A stretch of DNA of 64,000 bases from NCBI RefSeq assembly GCF_014656455.1, contig NZ_BNCL01000014.1:1-64000 (forward strand). Direction: 5' to 3'. Position numbers and translations under genes: made by a program. Positions 1-7,047 of the stretch are shown in pieces. The first letter of the stretch is position 1; the number at the start of each line of letters is the position of its first letter. Under the pieces are notes generated by a model. It was not told where the DNA came from. It did not search any database and was given only the letters and a program-made list of their open reading frames with translations. Source of the stretch: Paracoccus aerius (GTDB lineage: Bacteria > Pseudomonadota > Alphaproteobacteria > Rhodobacterales > Rhodobacteraceae).

Positions 1-81
1 CGCTTTGGGGAAAGGTTCACATGGCTCAATTCTCAGTGGAAATTACGCGCCTATCCGGCTCAGTTCTGGGTGGAAATCAAC

Positions 82-157
82 ATGCGGAAACGCAGGAACC
101 ATGACGCGGGCCTCAAGGCGCGCGTGGCGCTTGAGGCTTTGAAGGGCGAGCGCAACC
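82..157 (+). pseudogene. IS3-family transposase OrfA, N-terminal remnant
   Basis: The reading frame from the ATG at 82 opens with MRKRRNHDAGLKARVALEAL, which matches the start of IS3-family OrfA proteins (the helix-turn-helix subunit of the transposase). After about 25 residues the similarity stops, and a different gene begins at 158. Only the first quarter of the helix-turn-helix domain is left, with no OrfB. It is a relic and cannot transpose. It marks the first of several broken genes at this edge. The call rests on recognising the family opening; the exact IS type is not determined. Confidence 0.65.
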
Positions 158-343
158 ATGTCGACCGACAAGCAGACCAGCTGGGGACGGACTCAGGGCC
201 GAAGGAACGTGGCTGGCGGCCAGGATCACGAGGTCCGCTACGAGGCCGAGAAGATGGATGTCTCTAAGGATGAGGTGCGAGACGCCGTGAAGTCAGAAGG
301 CAACAGCCGCGAGAAGGTCGAGAGGAAGCTGGAGGCAAGAACT
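158..343 (+). pseudogene. DUF3606-like small protein, 3' end apparently frameshifted
   Basis: From the ATG at 158 the first 60 or so residues fit the DUF3606 pattern: an N-terminal basic stretch, then HEVRYEAEKMDVSKDEVRDA and NSREKVERKL. These are small alphaproteobacterial proteins of unknown function, often on plasmids. DUF3606 proteins normally end soon after this point, but here the frame runs on into the next gene without stopping. One base fewer near 335 would give a family-like ending (KN then stop at about 343). So the gene is either frameshifted or has lost its stop. Function unknown. Confidence 0.5.
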
Positions 344-347
344 GAGC

Positions 348-592
348 ATGTCCGCTCCGAAGACGATCAGCCCTGTGTCCTTCAAGGAAACAATCAGCAG
401 CTACCGCACCGTGAACACGGTAGACGCAATGGGCCGTGCGCTGATGGAGCAATGCGACCCGAACGACCCGGCCTACCGGAAGGCTGCTGCTTCCCTCATC
501 GCTTTCCAGGAGGGCGATGCGGAGGCGGAGCAGGCGCGGGCCGACTCGTGGAAGCGCTGTCCAGGGCCGGTGTCTTCGTCCGGGAAGGCTGA
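348..592 (+). pseudogene. DUF982 domain protein with a one-base deletion
   Basis: The frame opening at 348 (MSAPKTISPVSF) carries the features of DUF982 proteins: a PV strand, an alanine-rich helix with 'AMGRALMEQ', then 'AEAEQARADS'. Family members continue from 'AR-DF' into a short C-terminal helix. Here that helix (VEALSRAGVFVREG, stop at 590-592) lies in another frame. Adding one T at about position 546 joins the two parts into one protein of about 81 residues. DUF982 genes are common on rhizobial and rhodobacteral plasmids, and their function is unknown. Either the gene is broken or there is a base-call error. Confidence 0.6.
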
Positions 593-601
593 TCGTTTTG
601 A

Positions 602-665
602 GTCAGCCAGGCTGCAGGACCGGGCACCACCCTGCGGTCGCAACCTGGCTGACCCAGTTTTTATG
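602..665 (+). terminator. Long hairpin followed by T-run, downstream of the DUF982 remnant
   Basis: GTCAGCCAGG (602-611) and CCTGGCTGAC (644-653) form a perfect 10-bp stem. The 32-nt loop holds a smaller GC-rich inverted repeat, and CCAGTTTTTA follows. The position just after the DUF982 stop and the T-run suit an intrinsic terminator, although the loop is unusually long. Confidence 0.5.
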
Positions 666-723
666 ACCGGATGCCGGGCCGCTTAGAAGCTGTCGTTTCG
701 GGCACGTGCCGGATAAAAAGGCC

Positions 724-839
724 GCACCAGGGTTCCTTTTCAGGGACACCCTGGTGCGCTAGCCGCAGATCGTTTCGCTTCGGGACAGTCAGCCGAGCGG
801 GCAGAACTCGGAAACCACACACAAAAGCCGCTCGGCTGA
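724..839. repeat. Two further perfect hairpins in tandem
   Basis: GCACCAGGGT (724-733) pairs perfectly with ACCCTGGTGC (748-757). TCAGCCGAGCGG (789-800) pairs perfectly with CCGCTCGGCTGA (828-839). With the hairpin at 602-653, three long perfect inverted repeats fall within 240 bp, and the first and third share TCAGCC. No convincing coding frame lies across them. They could be stacked terminators, ends of a mobile element, or a structured RNA. Nothing else is recognised between 593 and 1090. Confidence 0.5.
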
Positions 840-1091
840 TATGTGCTTTATGTGCACGTTTAATACATTGGTAAACTTGTCGTTTTGGGCAATTCGTTCA
901 CGGTGCGCGGTCTCCAAACGGACAGGCAGACAGGCCTACTCTTCTGATCTTGCTGATCCCTCTCCTGGGGATTGAACCCGCGTGAGCGTATTCACCAAGA
1001 CATTTCCGATCTTGTCGGCGTTGTTGCAGAAATCACCGTTGATGCAGGGTTACACATTACCCCGCTGACCTCATGCCACGCGCTTGATTTC

Positions 1092-1193
1092 GGCGGTGCC
1101 GAACTGTTCAACGCGCTCCGAGACATTTGCGGAATGTTCACGCCCGCTGAGTGCTGGAACTACTTTCAGGCAGCTGGCTATGTCGCAGGTTAA
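1092..1193 (+). pseudogene. IS630-family transposase, C-terminal remnant
   Basis: The last 30 or so codons before the stop at 1191-1193 read ELFNALRDIC then FTPAECWNYFQAAGY. This fits the conserved C-terminus of IS630/Tc1-type transposases (a short helix, then F-x-P-x-E-C-x-N-Y-F-x-x-A-G-Y). The DDE catalytic core is absent and nothing upstream resembles it. This is a fragment left by an old insertion. The resemblance is short, so confidence is moderate. Confidence 0.5.
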
Positions 1194-1208
1194 TCCCGAA
1201 AAGCTTTA

Positions 1209-1361
1209 GTGGACCCTTTGCCGGAGACGACGCTCTTCGATCTTGGCGGCTTGCAGGAGGCGCTGGAAGAAGCACTTGGCGTTCGGGTTGATGTGAATAC
1301 CCCGATGGACCTGCCTCCGCATATCCGTGCCGAAGTCCTTCGGCAGGCCGTCCCGGTTTGA
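1209..1361 (+). pseudogene. Nucleotidyltransferase (MNT/MntA-type), C-terminal remnant
   Basis: The frame from 1209 (no proper start) to the TGA at 1359-1361 encodes 50 residues that match the C-terminal half of small MNT-type nucleotidyltransferases. These proteins are usually the antitoxin-like partner of HepT. Visible are 'FDLGGLQEALEEALGVRVDV', the typical 'TP-x-x-LPP-xx-R' turn, and the ending EVLRQAVPV. The GSx10DxD catalytic motif would lie upstream and is missing. No HepT-like gene is adjacent. Call based on family pattern; the fragment cannot be functional alone. Confidence 0.6.
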
Positions 1362-1364
1362 AGC

Positions 1365-2555
1365 CTAGCTCTCCCCCTCCCCGGGCCGCCGTCTGACAAC
1401 CGCGTCGAGCCCAGCCAAGGCCGCATCCAGGTTCTCCATGATGCGGTTCAGCCTGTCCTCGTCGAATTGCTCCTGGAGAGATCCGGATCGGCGCACAGCC
1501 TCGAGACTGACCGCGGCCTTCTCCTGTGGCGCGGCTCGCGGCATCTCGCGACGACTTGGCGCCGATGGCCTCATCTGCGATGCAAGCGAGGGCAAGGCCC
1601 AGAACCGCGCTGACCGCCTGACGGTTATGTTCATGAGGCAACTAGCTTCCACCAGCTCCTCGATCAGAACGAGCGACGTCCTGCGGCTGACTCCGATCTG
1701 TTCACAGACCATGGCCGAATTCACGACAGGTTGCTTCTTCAGAAGGGCGACTAGGTCGCCCATGCGGGAGCGGCCGCTGACATTCGCGGCCACCTTGTCC
1801 AGGCGCGCCAGCTCATGACGGAGCGTGCCGAGGTGGCCAAGGTCTTGGGAGAGAGCGCGGCACGAAGCATCGAGGAAGCCCTCGACATTGGACAAGGGCG
1901 ACCAGATGCGCAGGCCGTTCCGCCCCAGTGCCATTGAGGGGGCAAGCACCCAGCTGGCCGAAGCCGGCATGAGGAGCGATGCCTGGGCATCACCATCCTC
2001 CTTCGGCGGCGCCGAAGGCACGGGTGAAAACCCGATCAGGTGCCGGGCCGCGCCTTCGACTGCCATGAAGACGACCCGCTCTGCCACCGGGCTTTCCCGC
2101 CGCGACCTGAAGGCGTAGACGGCCGCCGCACGCCATCCGGCAAGGATGGGGACGTGAGCCCACCGCCGCCCTTCCTCAACGATCAGGGACAACTCCTTGT
2201 CGTCGAGCCGGTCCGTCTCGTCCTTGGCGCGGCCGACCGGCATGGCGGCGGCCTCGATCCTGCGCATCGCCTCGACGGGCGCGTTGAAGATGTTGCCGGG
2301 CCGCTTGATTACGGACAGCAGCTTCAGAGCCATCTCCGTTGTCCGCGATTCCTCCTCGATCGCCAGGTTGCTGGTCAGGCGCATGACCATGCCGGTGGTG
2401 GAGATCCTTTCCCCCTCGAGGCCCACGGAGGCCGACGCTTCTTGGAGTGCCGTCTCGGTCCTCCAGAGCCGTGCAAGATCAGGATCGGCAAGGAGGATGC
2501 CGTCGATGCGTCCGGCCGCAACCTCGCAACGGAGAAGTAGGGCACCGGCATCCAT
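1365..2555 (-). CDS. RHE_PE00001-type protein with DUF1612 and helix-turn-helix domains
   Basis: A 396-residue protein of the plasmid-linked family known from rhizobial replicons as RHE_PE00001-like. It has an N-terminal DUF1612 region (about residues 60-220; 'DLARLWRTETALQEASAS' and 'VSLEGERI'-like motifs near the start). A helix-turn-helix follows at about residues 265-315 (LKKQPVVNSAMVCEQIGVSR then TSLVLIEELVEA), with a charged C-terminal tail. The family is typically found on repABC plasmids, which fits the replicon genes at 15 kb. The helix-turn-helix suggests DNA binding, but no role is established. The gene is alone on its strand, converging on the fragments at 1209-1361 with a 3-bp gap. 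The ATG at 2555 gives the expected family length. Confidence 0.75.
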   Translation of the reverse strand: MDAGALLLRCEVAAGRIDGILLADPDLARLWRTETALQEASASVGLEGERISTTGMVMRLTSNLAIEEESRTTEMALKLLSVIKRPGNIFNAPVEAMRRIEAAAMPVGRAKDETDRLDDKELSLIVEEGRRWAHVPILAGWRAAAVYAFRSRRESPVAERVVFMAVEGAARHLIGFSPVPSAPPKEDGDAQASLLMPASASWVLAPSMALGRNGLRIWSPLSNVEGFLDASCRALSQDLGHLGTLRHELARLDKVAANVSGRSRMGDLVALLKKQPVVNSAMVCEQIGVSRRTSLVLIEELVEASCLMNITVRRSARFWALPSLASQMRPSAPSRREMPRAAPQEKAAVSLEAVRRSGSLQEQFDEDRLNRIMENLDAALAGLDAVVRRRPGEGES

Positions 2556-3231
2556 CTGTATCTCCTTCGATATTTGCCCCGATGTTATGGTAAGGCGCTT
2601 CTAACGACACTTGTATACGTAAATCAATTGAGCAACGAGCTCCTTGTTCTTGGACTTGCTGACTTGAAGAGCGGCAGGGCGAGTCCAATGGAGGGTCCCG
2701 AACCCGCTTACACTTCCCTGCCCTTCTGGCACTGACAATTGGTGATCAGGCGAACTTAGACAGCATCCCAAGTAGGTTCCTGCAAACGACCGTTTCCTCA
2801 TATGATTCATTTTTGTTTCCGTCTCGAAGACTTGCCCCACCGGCGGCTAAGAAGACAGAGGGAATGAGTTGAGGCCGCCCTACCCGTCGCCGTGGTCAGG
2901 TAAGCGGCTATTCCGGCAACTCAAGGCCGGACATGTCTTCAGGAGGCGCTGCCAGGGGGCGCCATTTCAGGTAGAGAACCAGGACCGCCGCGATCGCCTG
3001 CCACAAGTAGTGAAACAGTGGGAAACCAGAAACAGCGTGTAGATCAGGCGGAAGGTCAGTTTGAGCCCAAAGCCGCCTTTCGACCCTCCTTGATCCCGTA
3101 AGAGGGTCGGCGTATCTGCGGCAGTGTCCAACAGGAGATTGATGCACAGAGGCTTCGATTGAACTGCGCGTAGCGGCATCGTCCGGCACATCGAGTGCCG
3201 GCCCTTTTTGCGTGATTTCTATGGAGTTCTC
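2556..3231. other. Intergenic region of about 680 bp, possibly with a decayed membrane gene
   Basis: No intact gene was recognised. On the minus strand between about 2908 and 3190, two overlapping frames hold hydrophobic stretches ('FRLIYTLFLVS' in one, 'FHYLWQAIAAVLVLYLKWRP' in the other). They look like one small membrane protein split by a frameshift. The family was not identified, although the first part loosely resembles the opening of DUF4870-type proteins. The rest is without features that I can support. Confidence 0.3.
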
Positions 3232-3690
3232 ATGGAGAACCAAGACGTGGTGATCCGTCCGTTTGACACGGCGACGGACACCGAAAAGCTGTCAGCCATC
3301 TGGCTTGAAGCATCCCTGAAGGCGCATCCGTTTATCGGTGAACTCAGGCTTCTGGAGCAGCGCCAGCTGATCGAAGGAGAATATCTTCCAAAAGCAGAAA
3401 CATGGGTTGCATGTCATTCGGGTGAGGCTGTCGGCTTCATCAGCCTGCTGGGCAGCTTTGTCGGCGGGATATTCATCGCCCCAACGCACCAAGGCCGGGG
3501 TGTCGGCCGCACGCTGATCGCGCATGCTCTTGAACTGAAGGGCGAGCTTTCGCTGGAGGTCTATATCGAAAACGAACAGGCTGTCCGCTTCTATGCGTCG
3601 CTTGGCTTTAAGGAGTTGTCACGGCGCGATGTGGATGATTTCGGCTATCCCTACCAAAACGCAGCTCTGCATTTAAAATGCCTGAGCTGA
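3232..3690 (+). CDS. GNAT N-acetyltransferase, YjaB-like
   Basis: A 152-residue Gcn5-related acetyltransferase, predicted cytoplasmic, that would transfer the acetyl group of acetyl-CoA to an amine. The fold is complete: an N-terminal strand (VVIRPFDTATD), motif A with the acetyl-CoA loop at about residues 90-100 (Q-G-R-G-V-G), and the C-terminal 'ENEQAVRFYASLGF' motif B. The arrangement and ending (DDFGYPY) resemble the YjaB/YiaC group. The substrate is unknown. The start at 3232 is preferred over an upstream TTG at 3208 because GGAG lies five bases before it. The AadA-type gene is adjacent and convergent, so both may belong to a resistance or stress cargo; that link is inference. Confidence 0.8.
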   Translation: MENQDVVIRPFDTATDTEKLSAIWLEASLKAHPFIGELRLLEQRQLIEGEYLPKAETWVACHSGEAVGFISLLGSFVGGIFIAPTHQGRGVGRTLIAHALELKGELSLEVYIENEQAVRFYASLGFKELSRRDVDDFGYPYQNAALHLKCLS

Positions 3691-3807
3691 AGACCGGGCG
3701 AGACCTGTCTTGTCCGGTCACACCCGCAGCTCCAATTTTCGGAACGAGCGGCTGCTTGGTCCGCGTCGCTGCTGTCCTGCGCCAAGGTGGCGGCGTCGTG
3801 GAGAGCC

Positions 3808-4590
3808 TTAAGCGGCCATTGCTTTTGTGACGTTTAGCGCCAGCTGGTCGGCCAACCGCCGCGCTGCATCCCAACGCCCACGCCAATCATCGGCAACTTC
3901 GCCGAGGTAAGCCCGCCGCGCATGTGCCAGCGTCAGGGCATTGTCTTTGGTGAGGCTCGGAATTGCCCACATCGCCGCTTCATCCTTGCTCACGAACGCG
4001 CCGCTGCTGGCGGTGCGCCACATCCTTGCAAGTGTCAGCAGGACATTCCGAGTGTCGTCCTGCAAACCATTCAACAAGGATGGGAGAAGCTCGCGCATGG
4101 CGGCCCGGACAGCTGTTTCAGAAACTTCTGGCAATAGAATATTCTTGTCAGGTCCGAACAGGGTTCGGGCCTCCTGTCGAGCCTGAGCAAGAACCAGTGT
4201 GAATTCCGGGTCCTCTGTTGGCATTGGCATCTCGCCTGCCTCAAAAGCGTCCCGCAACCACTCGCCATAGACGAACTCGGCCCGTGTGGGGAACTGGTGG
4301 CCGGCAAGGTCATGCCGTGTAAAAACCACCAACTCCAAACAGCACGGTGCACCAGGCACTGGCGGGTGGCAGCCGGAAAGTTGGAGCAGCGACGAAAGAA
4401 GTGCGGCTCGCTCGTTGCCGACAAGGCCGCGATCCACAACGGCCAGCAGATCGATATCACTCTGGGGCCGCAGCCCACCCGAAATCGCCGATCCGTGCAG
4501 ATAGATCGCAAGAAGGCTGTCCCCGAGTATGTTGCACAGGTCTGCCAACCCCGCTGATACCTGTTCAATGTTTTCCGGCAGAGACTGCAT
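3808..4590 (-). CDS. aadA: Aminoglycoside 3''-nucleotidyltransferase, AadA-like
   Basis: A 260-residue protein of the ANT(3'') family, which adenylylates streptomycin and often spectinomycin. Length and layout match AadA. The N-terminal nucleotidyltransferase motif is LHGSAISGGLRPQSDIDLLA (G-S followed by D-x-D). The FVYGEWLRDAFEAGE segment follows, then the DUF4111-type helical domain with 'DDTRNVLLTLARMWRTA' and 'DEAAMWAIPSL'. It differs clearly from the common cassette-borne aadA1 and aadA2 as I remember them, so it is a diverged member whose drug range is unproven. No integron attC site was seen beside it. It converges with the GNAT gene at 3232-3690. Confidence 0.85.
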   Translation of the reverse strand: MQSLPENIEQVSAGLADLCNILGDSLLAIYLHGSAISGGLRPQSDIDLLAVVDRGLVGNERAALLSSLLQLSGCHPPVPGAPCCLELVVFTRHDLAGHQFPTRAEFVYGEWLRDAFEAGEMPMPTEDPEFTLVLAQARQEARTLFGPDKNILLPEVSETAVRAAMRELLPSLLNGLQDDTRNVLLTLARMWRTASSGAFVSKDEAAMWAIPSLTKDNALTLAHARRAYLGEVADDWRGRWDAARRLADQLALNVTKAMAA

Positions 4591-4716
4591 CTCACCTCGC
4601 TTTCGGCAGGACGTCTATCATGTGACCGGCAGCTTCGTTCGCAAAACTGCGTTTTAGGGCCTAGGCTGCATCAACGCAGAGAGCTCAATGCGGACGCTGG
4701 AATTTTTTCCGGTGCA

Positions 4717-4743
4717 TGTCACACCGGCCTTTCCCACTTCGTC
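4717..4743 (+). promoter_or_regulatory. ECF41-type promoter, TGTCACA-N16-CGTC
   Basis: TGTCACA (4717-4723) and CGTC (4740-4743) are separated by exactly 16 bases. This is the -35/-10 pair described for group ECF41 sigma factors. It lies about 30 bases before the start of the partner gene at 4775, which is followed by an ECF41 sigma gene. The pair therefore looks autoregulated. Confidence 0.8.
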
Positions 4744-4774
4744 ATATGGGTGTCAGCTTCAAAAGGAGATAGCG

Positions 4775-5248
4775 ATGACACCCCGCATGACTGATCACTT
4801 CAAACGCATTGGCGGTGCCTTTCAGGGGCTGGTGACCTTCGAGACCGAGTTGCTGAAGGGGCCGCTGGAGCATTCCTTGCTGCACCTGGTTAAGTTGCGG
4901 GCCAGCCAGATCAATGGTTGTGCCTTCTGCATCCAGATCCATGCCGCAGATGCCCTGAAGAATGGCGAAACCCATCTCCGTCTTCACATGGTTGCGGGCT
5001 GGCATGACAGCACGCTCTTCACGCCGCGCGAGCGCGCCGCACTGGCCTGGACCGAGGCGCTGACGCTTGTGGCCGAGACCCATGCCTCGGATGATGTCTG
5101 GGAGGAAGTCTCTACCGTCTTCGATAAGGATGAGGTAGCTTTCCTGACCTTCGCCATCGGTGCGATCAATTTGTGGAACCGGACCCAGATTGCTTTTCGG
5201 GCGATGCACAGCCTTGAGCTACCTGTCGAGCGGGCTCATGCTGCCTGA
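4775..5248 (+). CDS. Carboxymuconolactone decarboxylase/AhpD-like protein (ECF41 partner)
   Basis: A 157-residue protein of the CMD/AhpD superfamily. These small all-helical proteins act as alkylhydroperoxidase-type thiol reductants or decarboxylases. The redox motif C-A-F-C-I-Q-I-H (C-x-x-C-x-x-x-H) is at about residues 50-57. The start at 4775 is set by AAAGGAGA eight bases upstream; an ATG at 4688 has no such site. The ECF41 sigma gene overlaps its end by 11 bases, so the two are translationally coupled. ECF41 sigma genes typically sit beside carboxymuconolactone decarboxylase, oxidoreductase or epimerase (COE) genes, and this is such a partner. The physiological substrate is unknown. Confidence 0.85.
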   Translation: MTPRMTDHFKRIGGAFQGLVTFETELLKGPLEHSLLHLVKLRASQINGCAFCIQIHAADALKNGETHLRLHMVAGWHDSTLFTPRERAALAWTEALTLVAETHASDDVWEEVSTVFDKDEVAFLTFAIGAINLWNRTQIAFRAMHSLELPVERAHAA

Positions 5249-6098
5249 TGACGCGACGGATATCTTCGAGATGCAGCGGCGCCTGTTGCTGCGTCTTGCC
5301 TATCGGATGCTTGGCTCTCACGCAGAAGCTGAGGACGCGGTGCAAGAGGCTTGGGTGCGCTGGCAGGGCATCGAGCACTCATCCATCAGGGAGCCTGCCG
5401 CATGGCTGAGGCAGGTCGTCACACGTCTTTGCCTCGACCATATGAAATCAGCGCGCAGCCGTCGCGAGATCTATCCTGGTCCCTGGTTGCCCGAGCCCCT
5501 CATTGAGGAGGAGAGCGATGACCTGCGCCCGGACAATCTCACACTCACGTTGATGATGGCCCTCGAGCGTCTGTCACCGCTGGAACGGGCAGCCTTCCTC
5601 TTGCATGACGTCTTTGGCCAGTCACTTGATGAAGTCGCCGAGGCGATCGACCGCTCTCCCGCAGCAGCACGGCAACTGGCGGTCCGCGCACGGGCGCATG
5701 TTCATGTCGATCGCCCGCGCTACGCGGTGCCGCGCGAGGCCGGCGAAAAGTTGGCCCAGGCTTTCTTCGACGCCTGCAAGACCGGGGATGCCACTGCTCT
5801 CTCCAGCCTACTGGCGGAAGGCGCGACGCTGCACTCCGATGGCGGGGGCAACATCTACAATGTGCTGAACATCATAGAGGGGGCTGCAAAGCTGATGCGG
5901 ATGTTTCAAAGCCTGTCGCGCAAGAGGGGAGATGAAATGGAATATCTGCACTTCGCCATGATCGATGGCCTGCCGGGATTCGTCTGGCGCATCGGAGGCG
6001 AACTTCAAACTACTGCTCTGGACGTGGCCGCCGGGCAGATTACCAGCATCTACGTTACCCGGAATCCTGAAAAGCTGACCAGGGTGAGGTTGAACTAG
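5238..6098 (+). CDS. ECF41-group RNA polymerase sigma factor with SnoaL-like C-terminal extension
   Basis: A 286-residue extracytoplasmic-function sigma factor. Region sigma2 is at about residues 8-75 and sigma4 at about 100-160. A SnoaL-like regulatory domain fills about 165-286. All three ECF41 signatures are present: WLPEP in the linker (residues 83-87), DGGG (200-203) and NPEKL close to the C-terminus (276-280). In this group the C-terminal extension replaces an anti-sigma factor and both activates and restrains the sigma core. The ATG at 5238 overlaps the upstream stop. Autoregulation is likely through the promoter at 4717-4743. The inducing signal is not known for the group. Confidence 0.92.
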   Translation: MLPDDATDIFEMQRRLLLRLAYRMLGSHAEAEDAVQEAWVRWQGIEHSSIREPAAWLRQVVTRLCLDHMKSARSRREIYPGPWLPEPLIEEESDDLRPDNLTLTLMMALERLSPLERAAFLLHDVFGQSLDEVAEAIDRSPAAARQLAVRARAHVHVDRPRYAVPREAGEKLAQAFFDACKTGDATALSSLLAEGATLHSDGGGNIYNVLNIIEGAAKLMRMFQSLSRKRGDEMEYLHFAMIDGLPGFVWRIGGELQTTALDVAAGQITSIYVTRNPEKLTRVRLN

Positions 6099-6167
6099 CG
6101 AACGGCAGCTAGGTCCCGCAAAGCCGCCACTGGCACATCAGAAGTGATTGACAGACACTCCTCCAAT

Positions 6168-6198
6168 AGAGAGGGCCCGCGTCCTGCGGGCCTTCTCT
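6168..6198. terminator. Bidirectional terminator between convergent genes
   Basis: GGCCCGC (6174-6180) and GCGGGCC (6186-6192) form a 7-bp GC stem with a 5-nt loop, extended by an outer GAGAG/CTCTC. It lies between the sigma gene and the convergent csbD-like gene and can serve both. Confidence 0.65.
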
Positions 6199-6216
6199 CA
6201 AACGAATGTGGCGCGA

Positions 6217-6399
6217 TCAGATTTCGTCGCCAAGCTTGCCCTTAATGGTGCCAGAAACATCCTGGGCAGTGCCCTTGGCTTTCTGGGCTTCGCCTTCCGC
6301 TTCAAGGCGAGGATTGTTCGTAGCTTCGCCAATGCCGTCCTTGATGCTGCCTGCGATCTTGTTGCCTGCAGCTTTCGCCTTGTCGGTCAGTTCACCCAT
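6217..6399 (-). CDS. CsbD family stress-response protein
   Basis: A 60-residue hydrophilic protein with the CsbD pattern of repeated K-A-x-G-x-x-x-G-x-I-K/D units (GELTDKAKAAGNKIAGSIKD, then 'EAEGEAQKAKGTAQDVSGTI'). CsbD proteins are abundant, disordered general-stress proteins of unknown molecular function. The ATG at 6399 follows AAAGGACC. A candidate general-stress (EcfG) promoter lies just upstream, and the terminator at 6168-6198 closes the unit. A longer plus-strand reading frame overlaps it antisense, but its sequence there is not protein-like. Confidence 0.85.
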   Translation of the reverse strand: MGELTDKAKAAGNKIAGSIKDGIGEATNNPRLEAEGEAQKAKGTAQDVSGTIKGKLGDEI

Positions 6400-6431
6400 A
6401 GGGAGGTCCTTTCTTTTGACGTTCGAGAATT

Positions 6432-6456
6432 AACGCTTCCGCACAGGAGCAGTTTC
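6432..6456 (-). promoter_or_regulatory. Candidate EcfG general-stress promoter of csbD-like gene
   Basis: On the minus strand GAAAC and CGTT are separated by 16 bases, one mismatch from the alphaproteobacterial EcfG consensus GGAAC-N16/17-CGTT. The -10 element is about 33 bases before the CsbD start. The match is short, so it is suggestive rather than firm. Confidence 0.45.
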
Positions 6457-6539
6457 GTCACGTGCCCGTCATCTCGCTGTATCAGCTTTGTGTTTCGCAA
6501 GCTGAGCGCTGCCCGGGACGAGACCTCCTTTCCCCAAGT

Positions 6540-6924
6540 TCGAACCACGGCCCACATCTGGCTGCCGCTGGTGCGCCGGCACCGGTCCGGAATGGCCTGG
6601 GACGACCTGACCCGGCATCTAGGCAGCCGCACCAGGCAGCCTTGGACGCTCGAGCGGATGAAGCGCGCCGCCCGTCGTCATGTCCGCGACGGGCTTTTGC
6701 TAACCACCGTGCTGGACCGCGCCCCGCGCCGCACGGCGGACGACCGGCTGCTGGCGATCATCGCCGGAATGCGCCATGCCGATCCCGACCTGACGCTGGA
6801 GGGTATTGCCCGGCAGCTGGAGGACATGGGCGAACGCACCCTGCGCGGCCGTGCGAGCTTTTATCCGTCGTCCGTGCAGTCGCTGCTGTTGCGAGCCGAG
6901 CGGCTAGGCCTGATCACTGCCTGA
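6540..6924 (+). pseudogene. Serine-recombinase-type C-terminal remnant
   Basis: The last 125 or so codons before the TGA at 6922-6924 look like real coding sequence. They resemble the C-terminal part of large recombinase-family proteins ('LTLEGIARQLEDMGERTLRG', then 'FYPSSVQSLLLRAERLGLI'). No resolvase catalytic domain precedes it; upstream the frame is antisense to csbD. A second copy of the same C-terminal end is found at 14608-14721. I take both as relics of related elements. The family assignment is from pattern only, and the start of the remnant is uncertain. Confidence 0.45.
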
Positions 6925-7047
6925 ACCCCCTACTGGCTCAATCCGCCTGTTACGGGGGACGGGCTTGGGGCCTGCTCGATGAGTTTGCATCCCAGGAACC
7001 GGATCATCAGGATCGCGTTCGGGCGAGCGCTCTGGAGGATGAGGACG

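Noticed and set aside
955..985. A T-arm-like string (GGGGATTGAACCCGCG), possible tRNA end or attachment site
   Set aside because: The stem does not pair well and no acceptor or anticodon arm is present on either strand.
3691..3807. Possible integron attC site beside the AadA-type gene
   Set aside because: No pair of core sites (RYYYAAC and GTTRRRY) with a folded spacer could be found.
6148..6539. Plus-strand N-terminal extension of the recombinase remnant
   Set aside because: It lies antisense to the csbD-like gene and its own promoter, and the translated sequence has no protein-like conservation.
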